Below, one piece after another: positions 28,646-38,108 of a stretch of 64,000 bases of DNA (the first letter of the stretch is position 1; each line of letters begins with the position of its first letter). This DNA is from Capnocytophaga stomatis (GTDB taxonomy: Bacteria > Bacteroidota > Bacteroidia > Flavobacteriales > Flavobacteriaceae): positions 2,666,001 to 2,730,000 of the forward strand of contig NZ_CP022387.1 in assembly GCF_002302635.1 (NCBI RefSeq), in the 5' to 3' direction. A program made the translations under genes and the position numbers. Below the pieces are notes generated by a model that made no database searches, was not told the DNA's origin, and worked only from the letters and a program-made list of their open reading frames with translations.

Positions 28646-29308
28646 ATGAAAACAGTATCGTCTGCCGTTGAAAATTATATCAAATCAAAGCCTTTTTTGC
28701 AAACCGCACTCTCTCAGGGGATTATTAATTTGACTTCTCTTGCGCGTATTATTCGCAAGGAAATTCAAAATGATACAACGCATCGCGAAGTGCGTAATGG
28801 TGCTATTGTGATGGCTTTGAAGCGATTGTCTACCGATATGGAGTTTCGTTCAACTCATCGCATTGTTAAGGTTCTGAAAAATATCGGAGAGATTATAGTT
28901 CGTTCAAATTTAACGGATTACACTTTTTTGGTATCCGAAACAATTTTGAATAGCCAAGCTGAATTGCTGAAAAAAATCCAAAATACCAAGGATGTTTTTT
29001 ACGCAACATCAAGGGGAGTGAATGAAACCAGTTTGATTGTTAGCAACTCTACGGAAGCAATTGTTGAAGAAGTTTTTAAAAATGAAAGATGCTTGCATAA
29101 GTTTACAAATTTGGGTTCAATAAGTGTGAAACTTCCGGAAGAAAACATCTCAGTACCAGGTATTTATTATTTCATATTTCAGAAATTGGCTTGGGAAGGA
29201 GTTTCTATGAATGAAGTGATTTCTACAGCTAATGAATTTACTATCATTGTTCCTGAATATCAGGTAGATGTAGCATTTAAAGTGATTAAAGATTTGAAAT
29301 TATTATAG
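28646..29308 (+). CDS. ACT-domain-like protein, function unknown
   Basis: 220-aa protein. The N-terminal half is helical (VENYIKSKPFLQTALSQGIINLTSLARIIR), and the C-terminal half (about 140-220) resembles an ACT regulatory fold (SISVKLPEENISVPGIYYFIFQKLAWEGVSMNEVIST). Relatives in flavobacteria are, from memory, often labelled aspartate kinase, but no kinase domain is present. ATG 28646 is preferred over the TTG one codon upstream. It has its own -7 box, overlapping an inverted repeat. Confidence 0.7.
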   Translation: MKTVSSAVENYIKSKPFLQTALSQGIINLTSLARIIRKEIQNDTTHREVRNGAIVMALKRLSTDMEFRSTHRIVKVLKNIGEIIVRSNLTDYTFLVSETILNSQAELLKKIQNTKDVFYATSRGVNETSLIVSNSTEAIVEEVFKNERCLHKFTNLGSISVKLPEENISVPGIYYFIFQKLAWEGVSMNEVISTANEFTIIVPEYQVDVAFKVIKDLKLL

Positions 29309-29353
29309 TTAACAGAAGTTTAAAGATAATTACTAACCACTAAGAAACAAATT

Positions 29354-30856
29354 ATGGTTCGAGTTCGATTTGCTCCAAGTCCAACAGGAGCATTACACAT
29401 AGGCGGGGTGCGTACCGCTTTGTTCAATTATTTATTTGCTAAAAAACACGGAGGAGAATTTTTACTTCGTATAGAAGACACTGACCAAAATCGATATGTG
29501 GAAGGTGCTGAAAAGTACATTATTGATTCACTGAATTGGTGCGGAATTCCGTATGATGAGGGGGTGGGAAAAGAAGGAAAACACGCTCCGTATCGCCAAA
29601 GTGAACGTAAGGAAATCTACAAAAAATATGCCGATGAACTTATTGAAAAAGGCTGGGCATATTACGCTTTTGACACAGCAGAAGAACTTGATAATCAGAG
29701 AAAAAAATACGAATCCGAAGGAAATACTTTTATCTATAATTGGAGCAATCGGCAACAATTAAAAAATTCCTTATCACTTTCCAATGAAGAGGTACAAACA
29801 CGAATCCAAAACGGAGAAGAGTTTGTAATTCGTTTTAAAATGCCGCACGATGAAGTTTTGAAAATGAACGATTTAATTCGTGGTGAGGTAACTGTTGATA
29901 CTAAAACATTGGACGACAAGGTTTTATTCAAAAGCGACGGAATGCCAACATATCATTTGGCTAACATCGTTGATGACCATTTGATGGAGATTTCGCACGT
30001 GATTCGTGGGGAAGAATGGTTACCGTCAATGCCATTGCATATTTTGTTGTATCGTGCTTTTGGTTGGGAAGCTCCACAATTTGCACATTTGCCATTGATT
30101 TTGAAGCCAGTAGGAAATGGAAAGCTAAGTAAACGCGATGGAATTAAGTTAGGTTTTCCGGTTTTCCCGATGGATTGGCAAGAAGAAAGCGGAATGCTCA
30201 AAGGCTTCAGAGGAGAGGGCTATTTTCCGGAAGCTTTGGTGAACTTTTTAGCTCTTTTAGGCTGGAATCCTGGTAATGATGAAGAAATTTTTTCATTAGA
30301 ACAACTTACTCAATTTTTTGATTTGGAGCGAGTTCATAAAGCAGGGGCAAGATTTAATATTGAAAAGGCTCAGTGGTTCAATCATCAGTATTTGCAGAAG
30401 AAATCAAATACCGAATTAGCGAACGAATTTCAAAAAATCCTCCACGAAAAGAATATTTCAAAACCAATTGAAATAGTTGAGAAAATAGTTTCGTTAATTA
30501 AAGAAAGAGCAACTTTTGTTTCTGATTTTTGGGAATTAGGAAATTATTTCTTCCAAAAACCTGAAAAATATGATGAAAAGGCATTGAAAAAGCAATGGAA
30601 AGAAAATACGGCTGAAATTATTTCGGAAGTAGCTGAAATCATCAAAAACACAGCCGATTTTTCTTCATCAGTTTTGGAAGAAAATGTCAAAAAATACATC
30701 TCTGAAAAAGGTTACGGATTTGGTCAGGTAATGCCTCCGCTTCGGTTGGCTTTGGTGGGAGAAATGAAGGGAGCGCATATATTTGATATTATGGAAGTTA
30801 TCGGAAAAGAAGATACACTTAACCGATTGTCAGCCATTTTGGAAGAAAACAAATAA
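29354..30856 (+). CDS. gltX: Glutamate--tRNA ligase
   Basis: Class I synthetase that charges tRNA-Glu; 500 aa. The HIGH motif is in RFAPSPTGALHIGG (about residues 5-18) and KLSKR is KLSKRDG. The C-terminal anticodon-binding region is complete (ending near GQVMPPLRLALVGEMKG). lgt follows after 17 bp. Confidence 0.97.
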   Translation: MVRVRFAPSPTGALHIGGVRTALFNYLFAKKHGGEFLLRIEDTDQNRYVEGAEKYIIDSLNWCGIPYDEGVGKEGKHAPYRQSERKEIYKKYADELIEKGWAYYAFDTAEELDNQRKKYESEGNTFIYNWSNRQQLKNSLSLSNEEVQTRIQNGEEFVIRFKMPHDEVLKMNDLIRGEVTVDTKTLDDKVLFKSDGMPTYHLANIVDDHLMEISHVIRGEEWLPSMPLHILLYRAFGWEAPQFAHLPLILKPVGNGKLSKRDGIKLGFPVFPMDWQEESGMLKGFRGEGYFPEALVNFLALLGWNPGNDEEIFSLEQLTQFFDLERVHKAGARFNIEKAQWFNHQYLQKKSNTELANEFQKILHEKNISKPIEIVEKIVSLIKERATFVSDFWELGNYFFQKPEKYDEKALKKQWKENTAEIISEVAEIIKNTADFSSSVLEENVKKYISEKGYGFGQVMPPLRLALVGEMKGAHIFDIMEVIGKEDTLNRLSAILEENK

Positions 30857-30873
30857 TTAAAATTTTAAACAAA

Positions 30874-31803
30874 ATGACATTCTTGAGTTTTATTTGGAAT
30901 CCGGATGAGGCTTTATTTACCATTCCTATTTTGAATGTAGGTGTGCGTTATTACAGCCTGATGTTTGTGGTGGCTTTTGGGTTGGGCTGGTATTTAACAA
31001 AAAAAATATATCTGAATGAAGGAAAAACTTTGCAGCAGTTAGATACGTTATTCATTTACACAGCTTTAGCTACGTTGATAGGTGCTCGGCTTGGGCATTG
31101 TTTTTTCTACGATTGGGATTATTTCAAGCATCATATTCTGGAAATTTTCCTACCTGTAAGGTTTGAACCTGAATTTCAATTCACTGGATTTTCGGGGTTG
31201 GCAAGTCACGGAGCGGCGGTGGGGATTATCATTGCGATGGTTTTGTACGTCAGAAAATACAAAGATATTTCACTTTCGTGGATTTTGGATAGGGTAGTAA
31301 TTCCTATTTCTATCGGAGGAATGTTCGTTCGGTTTGGGAATTTCTTTAATTCTGAAATTAACGGGAAAGTGGTGAGTGAAAGTTTTCCGCTGGGAGTGAA
31401 GTTTGTTCAAGGGGGAACGATTTCTCCTCGTGAGGCGATGAAAATCACAGGAACGAATACCCCTGACGCGGCTTATGATTTAATTGCTTCGGACCCTCGT
31501 TTTTCTGAAGTGTTAGCAAGCATTCCGTATCAACATCCGGCACAATTGTATGAGGCTTTCGGTTATTTCATATTATTCTGGATTTTATGGTATTTTTATT
31601 GGAAAACGGACAAAAAACAGCAACCTTATTTCATCTTTGGTTTGTTTTTGATTATTCTTTGGGGCATTCGTTTTGCAGTAGAATTTGTGAAGGAAAGCCA
31701 AGGCGGATTTGAAAGCAGTTTGGGATTATTCTCAACAGGACAATGGCTCAGCATTCCGTTTATCATCGCCGGTTTTTATTTCTTGCTTAGAAAAACCAAA
31801 TAA
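30874..31803 (+). CDS. lgt: Prolipoprotein diacylglyceryl transferase
   Basis: Lgt attaches the diacylglyceryl group to the lipobox cysteine of prolipoproteins in the inner membrane. The 309-aa protein has seven helices, the GARLGHCFFYDW region, the SHGAAVGI motif and the signature GGMFVRFGNFFNSEI. A short insertion after residue 170 (the region around PREAMKITG) is also common in flavobacterial Lgt. Gene order gltX-lgt suggests one operon. Confidence 0.95.
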   Translation: MTFLSFIWNPDEALFTIPILNVGVRYYSLMFVVAFGLGWYLTKKIYLNEGKTLQQLDTLFIYTALATLIGARLGHCFFYDWDYFKHHILEIFLPVRFEPEFQFTGFSGLASHGAAVGIIIAMVLYVRKYKDISLSWILDRVVIPISIGGMFVRFGNFFNSEINGKVVSESFPLGVKFVQGGTISPREAMKITGTNTPDAAYDLIASDPRFSEVLASIPYQHPAQLYEAFGYFILFWILWYFYWKTDKKQQPYFIFGLFLIILWGIRFAVEFVKESQGGFESSLGLFSTGQWLSIPFIIAGFYFLLRKTK

Positions 31804-31859
31804 AAATTTTTAAGAATAATTAGAAAAGTGATTTTTTAAATTAGAAATATTATTAGATA

Positions 31860-32390
31860 ATGAATTTTTTTAGAAAATATTTTGTGCATTTGGCATTAGG
31901 ACTTGTTGGAATTGCAGCATTGGCATATGTTTTGCCCGTACTTTTTTCATCTGAGGAAAAGAAAGTTATATTTCAAGAAACTGAAATTAAAGCTCCTGAA
32001 ATTGAGTTTACAAGAGAAGCCGAATTATCAATATTTAAAAATGGTAACTTGCTGAAAAAGATAGATGTAGAGTTTGCTGATACACCTGAAGAGACAAGCT
32101 TGGGACTGATGTATCGTAAAGGAATGGATGAAAATCAAGGAATGTTATTCATTTTTCCGGAGGAAGAAATGCGTTCATTTTATATGAAAAATACTGAGTT
32201 TCCGCTTGATATTATTTATTTAGATGCTCAAAAACAAGTAGTTAGTATTGCGAAAAGAGCTAAACCTTATGATGAAACTTCGCTTCCGTCAGAAAAACCG
32301 GCAATGTACGTTTTGGAGATAAATGGCGGACTTTCAGATAAATGGGGAATCGAGGCAGGAGATACAATTACATTTGAGAAAATTAGATAA
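31860..32390 (+). CDS. DUF192 domain protein, membrane-anchored
   Basis: 176 aa. One N-terminal helix (VHLALGLVGIAALAYVLPVLF) anchors or exports a DUF192 domain (about 55-175), recognised by LGLMYRKGMDENQGMLFIFP, RSFYMKNTEFPLDIIYLD and LEINGG. The domain is widespread and its function unknown. It lies between lgt and idi with short gaps (56 and 8 bp), so they are likely co-transcribed. Confidence 0.88.
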   Translation: MNFFRKYFVHLALGLVGIAALAYVLPVLFSSEEKKVIFQETEIKAPEIEFTREAELSIFKNGNLLKKIDVEFADTPEETSLGLMYRKGMDENQGMLFIFPEEEMRSFYMKNTEFPLDIIYLDAQKQVVSIAKRAKPYDETSLPSEKPAMYVLEINGGLSDKWGIEAGDTITFEKIR

Positions 32391-32398
32391 AATCAAAA

Positions 32399-32929
32399 AT
32401 GGAAGAAAAAGTAATTCTGGTAGATGAACAAAACAATCCTATTGGCTTGATGCCCAAGCTGGAAGCACACGAAAAGGCATTGCTTCATAGGGCTTTTTCA
32501 GTTTTCGTAATGAATCAAAAAGGAGAAGTGATGTTACAACAACGAGCTTTACATAAATATCACTCTCCGGGTTTGTGGACAAATACTTGTTGTAGCCATC
32601 AGCGTGAAAATGAAACTAATGTGGAGGCTGGAAAGCGTCGTTTGCAAGAAGAAATGGGATTCACAACCGAGCTGACGGACGTAATTTCTTTCATTTATAA
32701 AGCTCCTTTTGATAATGGGCTTACTGAACACGAATATGACCACGTTTTGCTGGGATATTACGAAGAAAATCCTAATATAAACACGGAAGAGGTTGCCAAC
32801 TGGAAATGGGAACTCCCTGAAAACATAAAAAAAGATATCGAACAAAATCCGCAAAAATACACCGAATGGTTTAAAATTATTTTTGAAAAATTCTACGATT
32901 ATTTGTTTGATAAGAAAATAGAAAAATAG
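32399..32929 (+). CDS. idi: Isopentenyl-diphosphate delta-isomerase (type I)
   Basis: Interconverts IPP and DMAPP for isoprenoid and quinone synthesis; 176 aa, Nudix fold. The active-site Cys is in TNTCCSHQ, the Nudix-like segment is AGKRRLQEEMGF, and the metal-binding Glu region is EHEYDHVL. Length and motif order are normal for the type I enzyme. A terminator follows. Confidence 0.95.
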   Translation: MEEKVILVDEQNNPIGLMPKLEAHEKALLHRAFSVFVMNQKGEVMLQQRALHKYHSPGLWTNTCCSHQRENETNVEAGKRRLQEEMGFTTELTDVISFIYKAPFDNGLTEHEYDHVLLGYYEENPNINTEEVANWKWELPENIKKDIEQNPQKYTEWFKIIFEKFYDYLFDKKIEK

Positions 32930-32937
32930 TAAAATTG

Positions 32938-32984
32938 AAAAACTTAATCTCGGAATACTTTTAGGGATTAAGTTTTTGTTTTTT
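32938..32984 (+). terminator. Terminator after idi
   Basis: Stem AAAAACTTAATCTC / GGGATTAAGTTTTT (14 bp, one wobble) with a 12-base loop, then GTTTTTT. The last T of its stem starts the dnaX -33 box. Confidence 0.88.
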
Positions 32985-33005
32985 ACGTAAAACATTTTAT
33001 TTTTG
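32975..33005 (+). promoter_or_regulatory. Promoter of dnaX, predicting a leaderless mRNA
   Basis: TTTG (32975-32978), 19 nt, TATTTTTG (32998-33005): a perfect match. If the last G of the box is at -5, the transcript starts at 33010, the A of the dnaX ATG. Confidence 0.75.
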
Positions 33006-33009
33006 CCGT

Positions 33010-34101
33010 ATGAATCATTTTGTAGTATCCGCAAGAAAATATCGCCCGCAGTCGTTTCGTGATGTGGTTGGGCAACAGGCAATTACCAATACGCTTATGA
33101 ATGCCATTGAGAATAATCATTTGGCTCAGGCTCTTCTGTTTACGGGACCTCGTGGGGTAGGGAAGACTACTTGTGCAAGGATTTTGGCAAAGAAAATCAA
33201 TGAGCAAACTTCGGGAGTACAAGATGATAATGACTTCGCATTCAATGTATTTGAGTTAGATGCTGCTTCTAACAATAGTGTGGATGATATTCGCAGGCTT
33301 ATCGACCAAGTGCGTATTCCGCCTCAGGTAGGAAAATACAAAGTATATATCATTGACGAGGTGCATATGCTTTCAACGGCAGCTTTCAATGCTTTTTTGA
33401 AAACTTTGGAAGAACCCCCTAAGCACGCTATTTTCATACTGGCAACAACTGAAAAACACAAAATCATCCCAACGATTCTTTCGAGATGTCAAATATTTGA
33501 TTTCAAGAGAATTACTGTAAATGATGCTCGCGAGTATTTGAAATATATTGCTCAAGAACAAGGCATCGAAGCCGAAGATGAGGCACTCCAAATTATTGCT
33601 CAAAAAGCAGACGGAGCGATGCGTGATGCTCTTTCTATTTTTGATAGAGTGGTTAGTTTTTCCGGAAATAAAATTACACGTCAAGCCACTTCCGAAATAC
33701 TGAATGTGCTTGATTATGAAACATATTTTGCCATCACAGATCTTATTTTGGGAAATAAACTTCCTGATTTGCTAAAGGCTTTCAATGACATTATTGCACA
33801 AGGGTTTGATGGTCATCATTTTATTTCTGGTTTAGCAAGTCATTTCAGAGATTTGATGGTTTGTAAAAATCCCATCACCATCGCACTTATGGAGGTAAGT
33901 GAGGAAACGCAGAAAAAATATTCACAACAAACTCAAAGAACTACCGTTCCATTTTTGATGGAAGCTATCAATATTGCAAACGATTGTGATTTGAAGTACA
34001 GAAGTAGTAAAAATCCACGATTGTTGGTTGAAATTGCTTTGATGCAACTTGCATCTTTGACCTTTGAAGGTGATAAAAAAAAAATGATGGACGCTTCATA
34101 A
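33010..34101 (+). CDS. dnaX: DNA polymerase III gamma subunit (frame-0 product of dnaX)
   Basis: Clamp-loader ATPase of the replicase. The start HFVVSARKYRPQSFRDVVGQ, Walker A GPRGVGKTT, Walker B VYIIDEVHML and sensor-1 region FILATTEKHKIIPTILSRCQ are all present. The four-Cys zinc module between Walker A and B, found in most DnaX, is missing here (TSGVQDDNDFAFN in its place). Frame 0 ends at TAA 34099-34101 after 363 residues, 15 bases past a run of ten A (34075-34084). The reading continues in the -1 frame, so this product looks like the short gamma form. Confidence 0.93.
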   Translation: MNHFVVSARKYRPQSFRDVVGQQAITNTLMNAIENNHLAQALLFTGPRGVGKTTCARILAKKINEQTSGVQDDNDFAFNVFELDAASNNSVDDIRRLIDQVRIPPQVGKYKVYIIDEVHMLSTAAFNAFLKTLEEPPKHAIFILATTEKHKIIPTILSRCQIFDFKRITVNDAREYLKYIAQEQGIEAEDEALQIIAQKADGAMRDALSIFDRVVSFSGNKITRQATSEILNVLDYETYFAITDLILGNKLPDLLKAFNDIIAQGFDGHHFISGLASHFRDLMVCKNPITIALMEVSEETQKKYSQQTQRTTVPFLMEAINIANDCDLKYRSSKNPRLLVEIALMQLASLTFEGDKKKMMDAS

Positions 34102-34703
34102 TTCCGGCGTATGTATTTAATAAACAGGAAGAAATACAACCGTCATCCGTAACAGCTAATGAGCAAAAATCGGTTACGCAAATAACAACTTCCAGACTTC
34201 ACGCTAACATCCCAACAATAACAAAACAGGAACGAACTGAGGTAATTTCAAGTTTTTCAATACGAAGTGTTCAATTAAAGACAGAAGTAAAGAAGAACTC
34301 GAAAGAGGAAATTATTGACCCAAATTCTCTGCCTCGGGAAGAATTTTCTGAAACGGATTTTCTCCGTTTTTGGAATAATTATATCGAAAATTTATTGGCA
34401 AAAGGAGAACGAATCCAAGCTTCGTACTTGCAAATGAGTGTTCCCGTACTCAAAGAGAAAGAGATTCATTTAGAGGTTTCTAACGATACTGCTCATACGG
34501 AAATTTTACAGAATGAAAGCAGATTACTTGATTATTTACGCAAATCACTATGTAATTATGATATTTCTTTGAAGCTTATTAAAAATGAAGAATTAGCGAA
34601 AAAGATTTTGGTCACTCCTGATGATAAATATGAAAAATTACTTGAAATCAATCCTTTACTGAAAGAATTTCGAGAAGCATTTAACTTAAATTTAGGATTT
34701 TAA
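34083..34703 (+). CDS. dnaX: C-terminal part of DnaX (tau), in the -1 frame
   Basis: From the A10 run at 34075-34084 the -1 frame is open with no stop to 34703, reading NDGRFIIPAYVFNKQEE and ending in a folded-looking block (FLRFWNNYIENLLAKGERIQASYLQM to REAFNLNLGF). This is the usual continuation of a flavobacterial tau tail, which binds the polymerase alpha subunit. It has no start codon before 34395, so it must be made by a -1 shift (total about 564 aa). Alternatives are a true frameshift mutation or a homopolymer sequencing error. Confidence 0.8.
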   Translation, partial: NDGRFIIPAYVFNKQEEIQPSSVTANEQKSVTQITTSRLHANIPTITKQERTEVISSFSIRSVQLKTEVKKNSKEEIIDPNSLPREEFSETDFLRFWNNYIENLLAKGERIQASYLQMSVPVLKEKEIHLEVSNDTAHTEILQNESRLLDYLRKSLCNYDISLKLIKNEELAKKILVTPDDKYEKLLEINPLLKEFREAFNLNLGF

Positions 34704-34779
34704 CCAATTGCGAATTAAATGTAAATTTAACTTTTAAGCTTGAAAAATAATAAAAGAGAGTTTATATAAAATAAATTTC

Positions 34780-34787
34780 TATATTTG
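34780..34787 (+). promoter_or_regulatory. -7 box of lepB
   Basis: TATATTTG, a perfect TAnnTTTG, giving a predicted leader of about 20 nt; no TTG at the -33 distance. Confidence 0.5.
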
Positions 34788-34812
34788 TGGGGTTTAACTT
34801 AAATGACAAATT

Positions 34813-36372
34813 ATGTTATATATTTATATTCTTATTACAGCACAGATAATCAATGGATTATTTTTTTGGAAAGGCTATGAAAAGGCAGGTTATAAGGCGT
34901 GGCAAGCCTTTGTTCCTTTTTACAATAATGTTATATTTTTAAAAATTATAGAACGTCCGTGGTGGTGGCTCTTTCTGATGTATTTGCCTGTAATTGGGAA
35001 TATTATGCTCATCGTGATGAATTACGAGTGGTTGCACGTTTTTGGCTATCGTAGAAAGAGATATACTTTGCTTTCTGTTCTTACTTTAGGAATATTTACA
35101 GCTTACGTAACTTATTTGCCTACAACTAAATACATTGGTAAGGATAATGAAGTAATTAAGAAAAACGTATCTTCGTGGATAAGTGCTACACTTTTTGCTG
35201 TGGTTGCGGCTTCGGCAATTCATACGTATTTTATTCAGCCGTATATGATTCCGACTTCATCTTTGGAAAAAACTTTGTTAGTTGGTGATTTTCTGTTTGT
35301 TAGTAAGTTTCATTACGGAGTTCGTGTGCCGATGACGCCACTTTCGTTGCCTATGGTTCACGATTCTATTCCGTTGGTGGGTACAAAATCATATTTGAAA
35401 GTTCCGCAGTTGCCTTATTTGCGTTTGCCTGCATTGCAAAAAATTGAGCGTAACGATATTACGGTTTTTAACTGGCCTACAGATACGGTGCGTTTTTTCC
35501 GCGATAATTCTAATATTCACGTTGACAAACCAATCGATAAAAAATCGAATTACGTGAAAAGAACTGTTGCCATTCCGGGAGATAAATTTGAAATCAAAGA
35601 TGGAGATGTTTACATCAACGGAAAGAAAGAAATCTATCCCGTTAGAGCAAAATTGCAAACATCTTATGTTGTTGAAACTAAGCCTAATATTGGTCAGTTA
35701 ACTCCTGCTTTTATGTACCAACAGTTTGATGTAACTGATTATTTTACACAAATTCAGCCTAATATTTACGTGTTTTCGTCATTAACTGAGGAAGTAGCCG
35801 AAGCTCTGAGAAAAAGCCCTAATGTGGTTTCTGTAAAAAAACGAATTGAGGAGGCAGGGAAGTACAATCAGGCTGTGTTTCCGCATTCTGAAAAATTTCC
35901 GTGGAACGAAGACCAATACGGACCTGTAACAATTCCTGCTGAAGGACAAACAATTACACTCTCTGTTGAAAATTTACCACTTTACAAACGAATTATTGAA
36001 GTTTACGAGAATAATTCTTTGGAAATCAAAGGAAATGATATTATCATAAATGGACAAAACACAAATTCTTACACATTCAAGCAAAATTATTATTGGATGA
36101 TGGGGGATAATCGCCACAACTCGGAGGATAGTCGCTTCTGGGGATTTGTTCCTGAAGATCACGTACTTGGAAAACCTGTTCTGATTTGGATGAGTACAGA
36201 CAAAAATGCTTCAGGTTTGAATAAAATCCGTTGGAATAGGCTTTTTACCACTGTTAATGGCGAAGGTGAACCCGTTTCGTACAGATATTACGCCCTTGTG
36301 CTAATTGTTCTGGTTTGGGGTGGATATGAATTTTATTCCAGAAAGAGAAAGAAAGCGAAAGAATCCAAATAA
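34813..36372 (+). CDS. lepB: Signal peptidase I (long Bacteroidetes form)
   Basis: Cleaves Sec signal peptides at the outer face of the inner membrane; 519 aa, much longer than the usual 300 or so. Membrane helices lie in the first 135 residues. The catalytic Ser is S150 (MIPTSSLEKTL) and the Lys is K250 (NYVKRTVAIPGD). Box E is MGDNRHNSEDSRFWG. An insertion of about 130 residues sits between boxes D and E, and a further helix is at the C-terminus. These features are normal for the phylum. Confidence 0.94.
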   Translation: MLYIYILITAQIINGLFFWKGYEKAGYKAWQAFVPFYNNVIFLKIIERPWWWLFLMYLPVIGNIMLIVMNYEWLHVFGYRRKRYTLLSVLTLGIFTAYVTYLPTTKYIGKDNEVIKKNVSSWISATLFAVVAASAIHTYFIQPYMIPTSSLEKTLLVGDFLFVSKFHYGVRVPMTPLSLPMVHDSIPLVGTKSYLKVPQLPYLRLPALQKIERNDITVFNWPTDTVRFFRDNSNIHVDKPIDKKSNYVKRTVAIPGDKFEIKDGDVYINGKKEIYPVRAKLQTSYVVETKPNIGQLTPAFMYQQFDVTDYFTQIQPNIYVFSSLTEEVAEALRKSPNVVSVKKRIEEAGKYNQAVFPHSEKFPWNEDQYGPVTIPAEGQTITLSVENLPLYKRIIEVYENNSLEIKGNDIIINGQNTNSYTFKQNYYWMMGDNRHNSEDSRFWGFVPEDHVLGKPVLIWMSTDKNASGLNKIRWNRLFTTVNGEGEPVSYRYYALVLIVLVWGGYEFYSRKRKKAKESK

Positions 36373-36474
36373 AACGTAAAAGAATAGAATAATCGTTATA
36401 AAATTCAAAGAAGTTGTGTTGAATTTGTGCATTATTCAACCCGAATTGAATTTCAAAAAGAAAAATAATATAAA

Positions 36475-37098
36475 ATGTATCAGGCATTAATTCACCCGAC
36501 ATATTTCCCGAGCATTGCTCAATTTCATTTGATGCTCACACATCCTTGTGTTTTGGAAGTTTCGGATAATTATCAAAAACAAACACTCCGAAACCGAGCC
36601 TATATTTACGGAGCTAACGGAAAATTGGCGTTAAATCTGCCTATTAAGCACGTTGGGGGCGAAACCGGAAGACAACTTTTCAAAGATGTGCGTGTGGAAA
36701 ATCATTTTCCTTGGCAGCGATTGCATTGGAAGAGCCTCGAAACGGCGTATCGAACTTCACCTTTCTTCGAGTATTATGAAGATGATTTATATCCGCTTTT
36801 TGAGAAGAAATATACGTTTCTGTTGGATGTAAATATGGACACAATCGAAACTGTTTTGGCTTGTTTGCAAACCGATATTAATTTTGACAAAACAAAAAGC
36901 TACGAAGCAGAACCTAAGGAAGTTATAGATTTCCGTTTTCTGACTTCTGCCAAAAAAGAATTTCCTTTGCAAATGGAAGAGTATCATCAAATTTTTTCCG
37001 ATAAGCACGGATTTTTGCCTAATCTGAGTGTATTGGACTTACTTTTCCACGAAGGACCTAACACGGAGGATTATTTGATAAACAAAGTACAGTTATAA
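36475..37098 (+). CDS. WbqC family protein
   Basis: 207-aa cytoplasmic protein of the WbqC-like family. The diagnostic start is HPTYFPSIAQFHLML and the middle block is WQRLHWKSLETAYRTSPFFEYYED. The first WbqC was named from an O-antigen cluster; its enzymatic role is unproven. The position between lepB and an lpxD-type gene gives a general envelope context. Confidence 0.88.
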   Translation: MYQALIHPTYFPSIAQFHLMLTHPCVLEVSDNYQKQTLRNRAYIYGANGKLALNLPIKHVGGETGRQLFKDVRVENHFPWQRLHWKSLETAYRTSPFFEYYEDDLYPLFEKKYTFLLDVNMDTIETVLACLQTDINFDKTKSYEAEPKEVIDFRFLTSAKKEFPLQMEEYHQIFSDKHGFLPNLSVLDLLFHEGPNTEDYLINKVQL

Positions 37099-37147
37099 AC
37101 ATAAAAATCAATCTAAAAATCACATTTTTAGAGCATAAAGAAGTAAA

Positions 37148-38059
37148 ATGAAGTTTCCGCAACCCTACACATTAAAGCAAATTGCCACCATCATCAAGAG
37201 TTCTTTCGTGGGTGATGAGAATTTTCCCGTGCTTGGGATGAATGAAATCCACGTGGTGGAAGAGGGCGACATCGTTTTTGTTGACCACCCGAAGTATTAC
37301 GACAAAGCTTTGCAATCCAGAGCTACAATCGTCTTGATTAACAAAGAAGTAGAATGCCCCGAAGGAAAAGCACTCCTCATCTCCGATGACCCGTTCAGGG
37401 ATTTCAATAAATTGACCGACTTTTTCAAACCGTTTGAGAAATCCACAGCGTTGGTTGCTCCGTCGGCTCAAATTGGAGAAAATACCGTCATACAACACGG
37501 AGCATTCATTGGGAATAATGTAAAAATCGGGAAGAATTGCACGATTCACCCTAACGTGAGCATTTACGATGATTGCATTATTGGTGATAACGTAACCATT
37601 CACGCAGGAACTGTGCTGGGGGCTGATGCATTTTACTATAAAAAGCGTCCGGAAGGTTTCGACAAGCTCAAATCGGGTGGAAGAGTAGTGATTGAGGACA
37701 ATGTGGATTTGGGAGCTTTGTGTACTATTGACCGAGGCGTTACAGGCGACACGACAATCAAACGCGGAACGAAGATAGACAATCAAGTTCACGTGGGTCA
37801 CGATACAATTATCGGGGAAAAATGCTTGATTGCTTCACAAACCGGCATTGCAGGATGTGTAGTTATTGAAAATGAAGTAACTATTTGGGGGCAAGTGGGA
37901 ATAACCAGCGGAATTACCATTGGAGCGAAAGCAGTTATTCTGGCACAAAGCGGAATTTCCAAATCATTGGAAGGCGGACTAACGTACTTCGGTTATCCGG
38001 CTGAGGAAGCTCGTAAAAAATACAAGGAAATGAGTGCCTTACGAAGATTAATCAAATAA
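37148..38059 (+). CDS. lpxD: LpxD-like UDP-3-O-acylglucosamine N-acyltransferase
   Basis: 303-aa left-handed beta-helix acyltransferase. An N-terminal uridine-binding domain (1-100, ending with the DDPFRDFNKL segment) is followed by hexapeptide repeats (IGENTVIQHGAFIGNN and so on), the catalytic-His segment DNQVHVGHDTIIG and the GYPAEE loop. LpxD adds the second acyl chain in lipid A synthesis. Bacteroidetes often carry a second, slightly shorter paralogue, and this protein could be that one, so its substrate is less sure than the fold. Confidence 0.85.
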   Translation: MKFPQPYTLKQIATIIKSSFVGDENFPVLGMNEIHVVEEGDIVFVDHPKYYDKALQSRATIVLINKEVECPEGKALLISDDPFRDFNKLTDFFKPFEKSTALVAPSAQIGENTVIQHGAFIGNNVKIGKNCTIHPNVSIYDDCIIGDNVTIHAGTVLGADAFYYKKRPEGFDKLKSGGRVVIEDNVDLGALCTIDRGVTGDTTIKRGTKIDNQVHVGHDTIIGEKCLIASQTGIAGCVVIENEVTIWGQVGITSGITIGAKAVILAQSGISKSLEGGLTYFGYPAEEARKKYKEMSALRRLIK

Positions 38060-38108
38060 AATAAAGCTCCGTCACAATTAAAAATAACAAAAATCAGTAC
38101 AAAGGACG

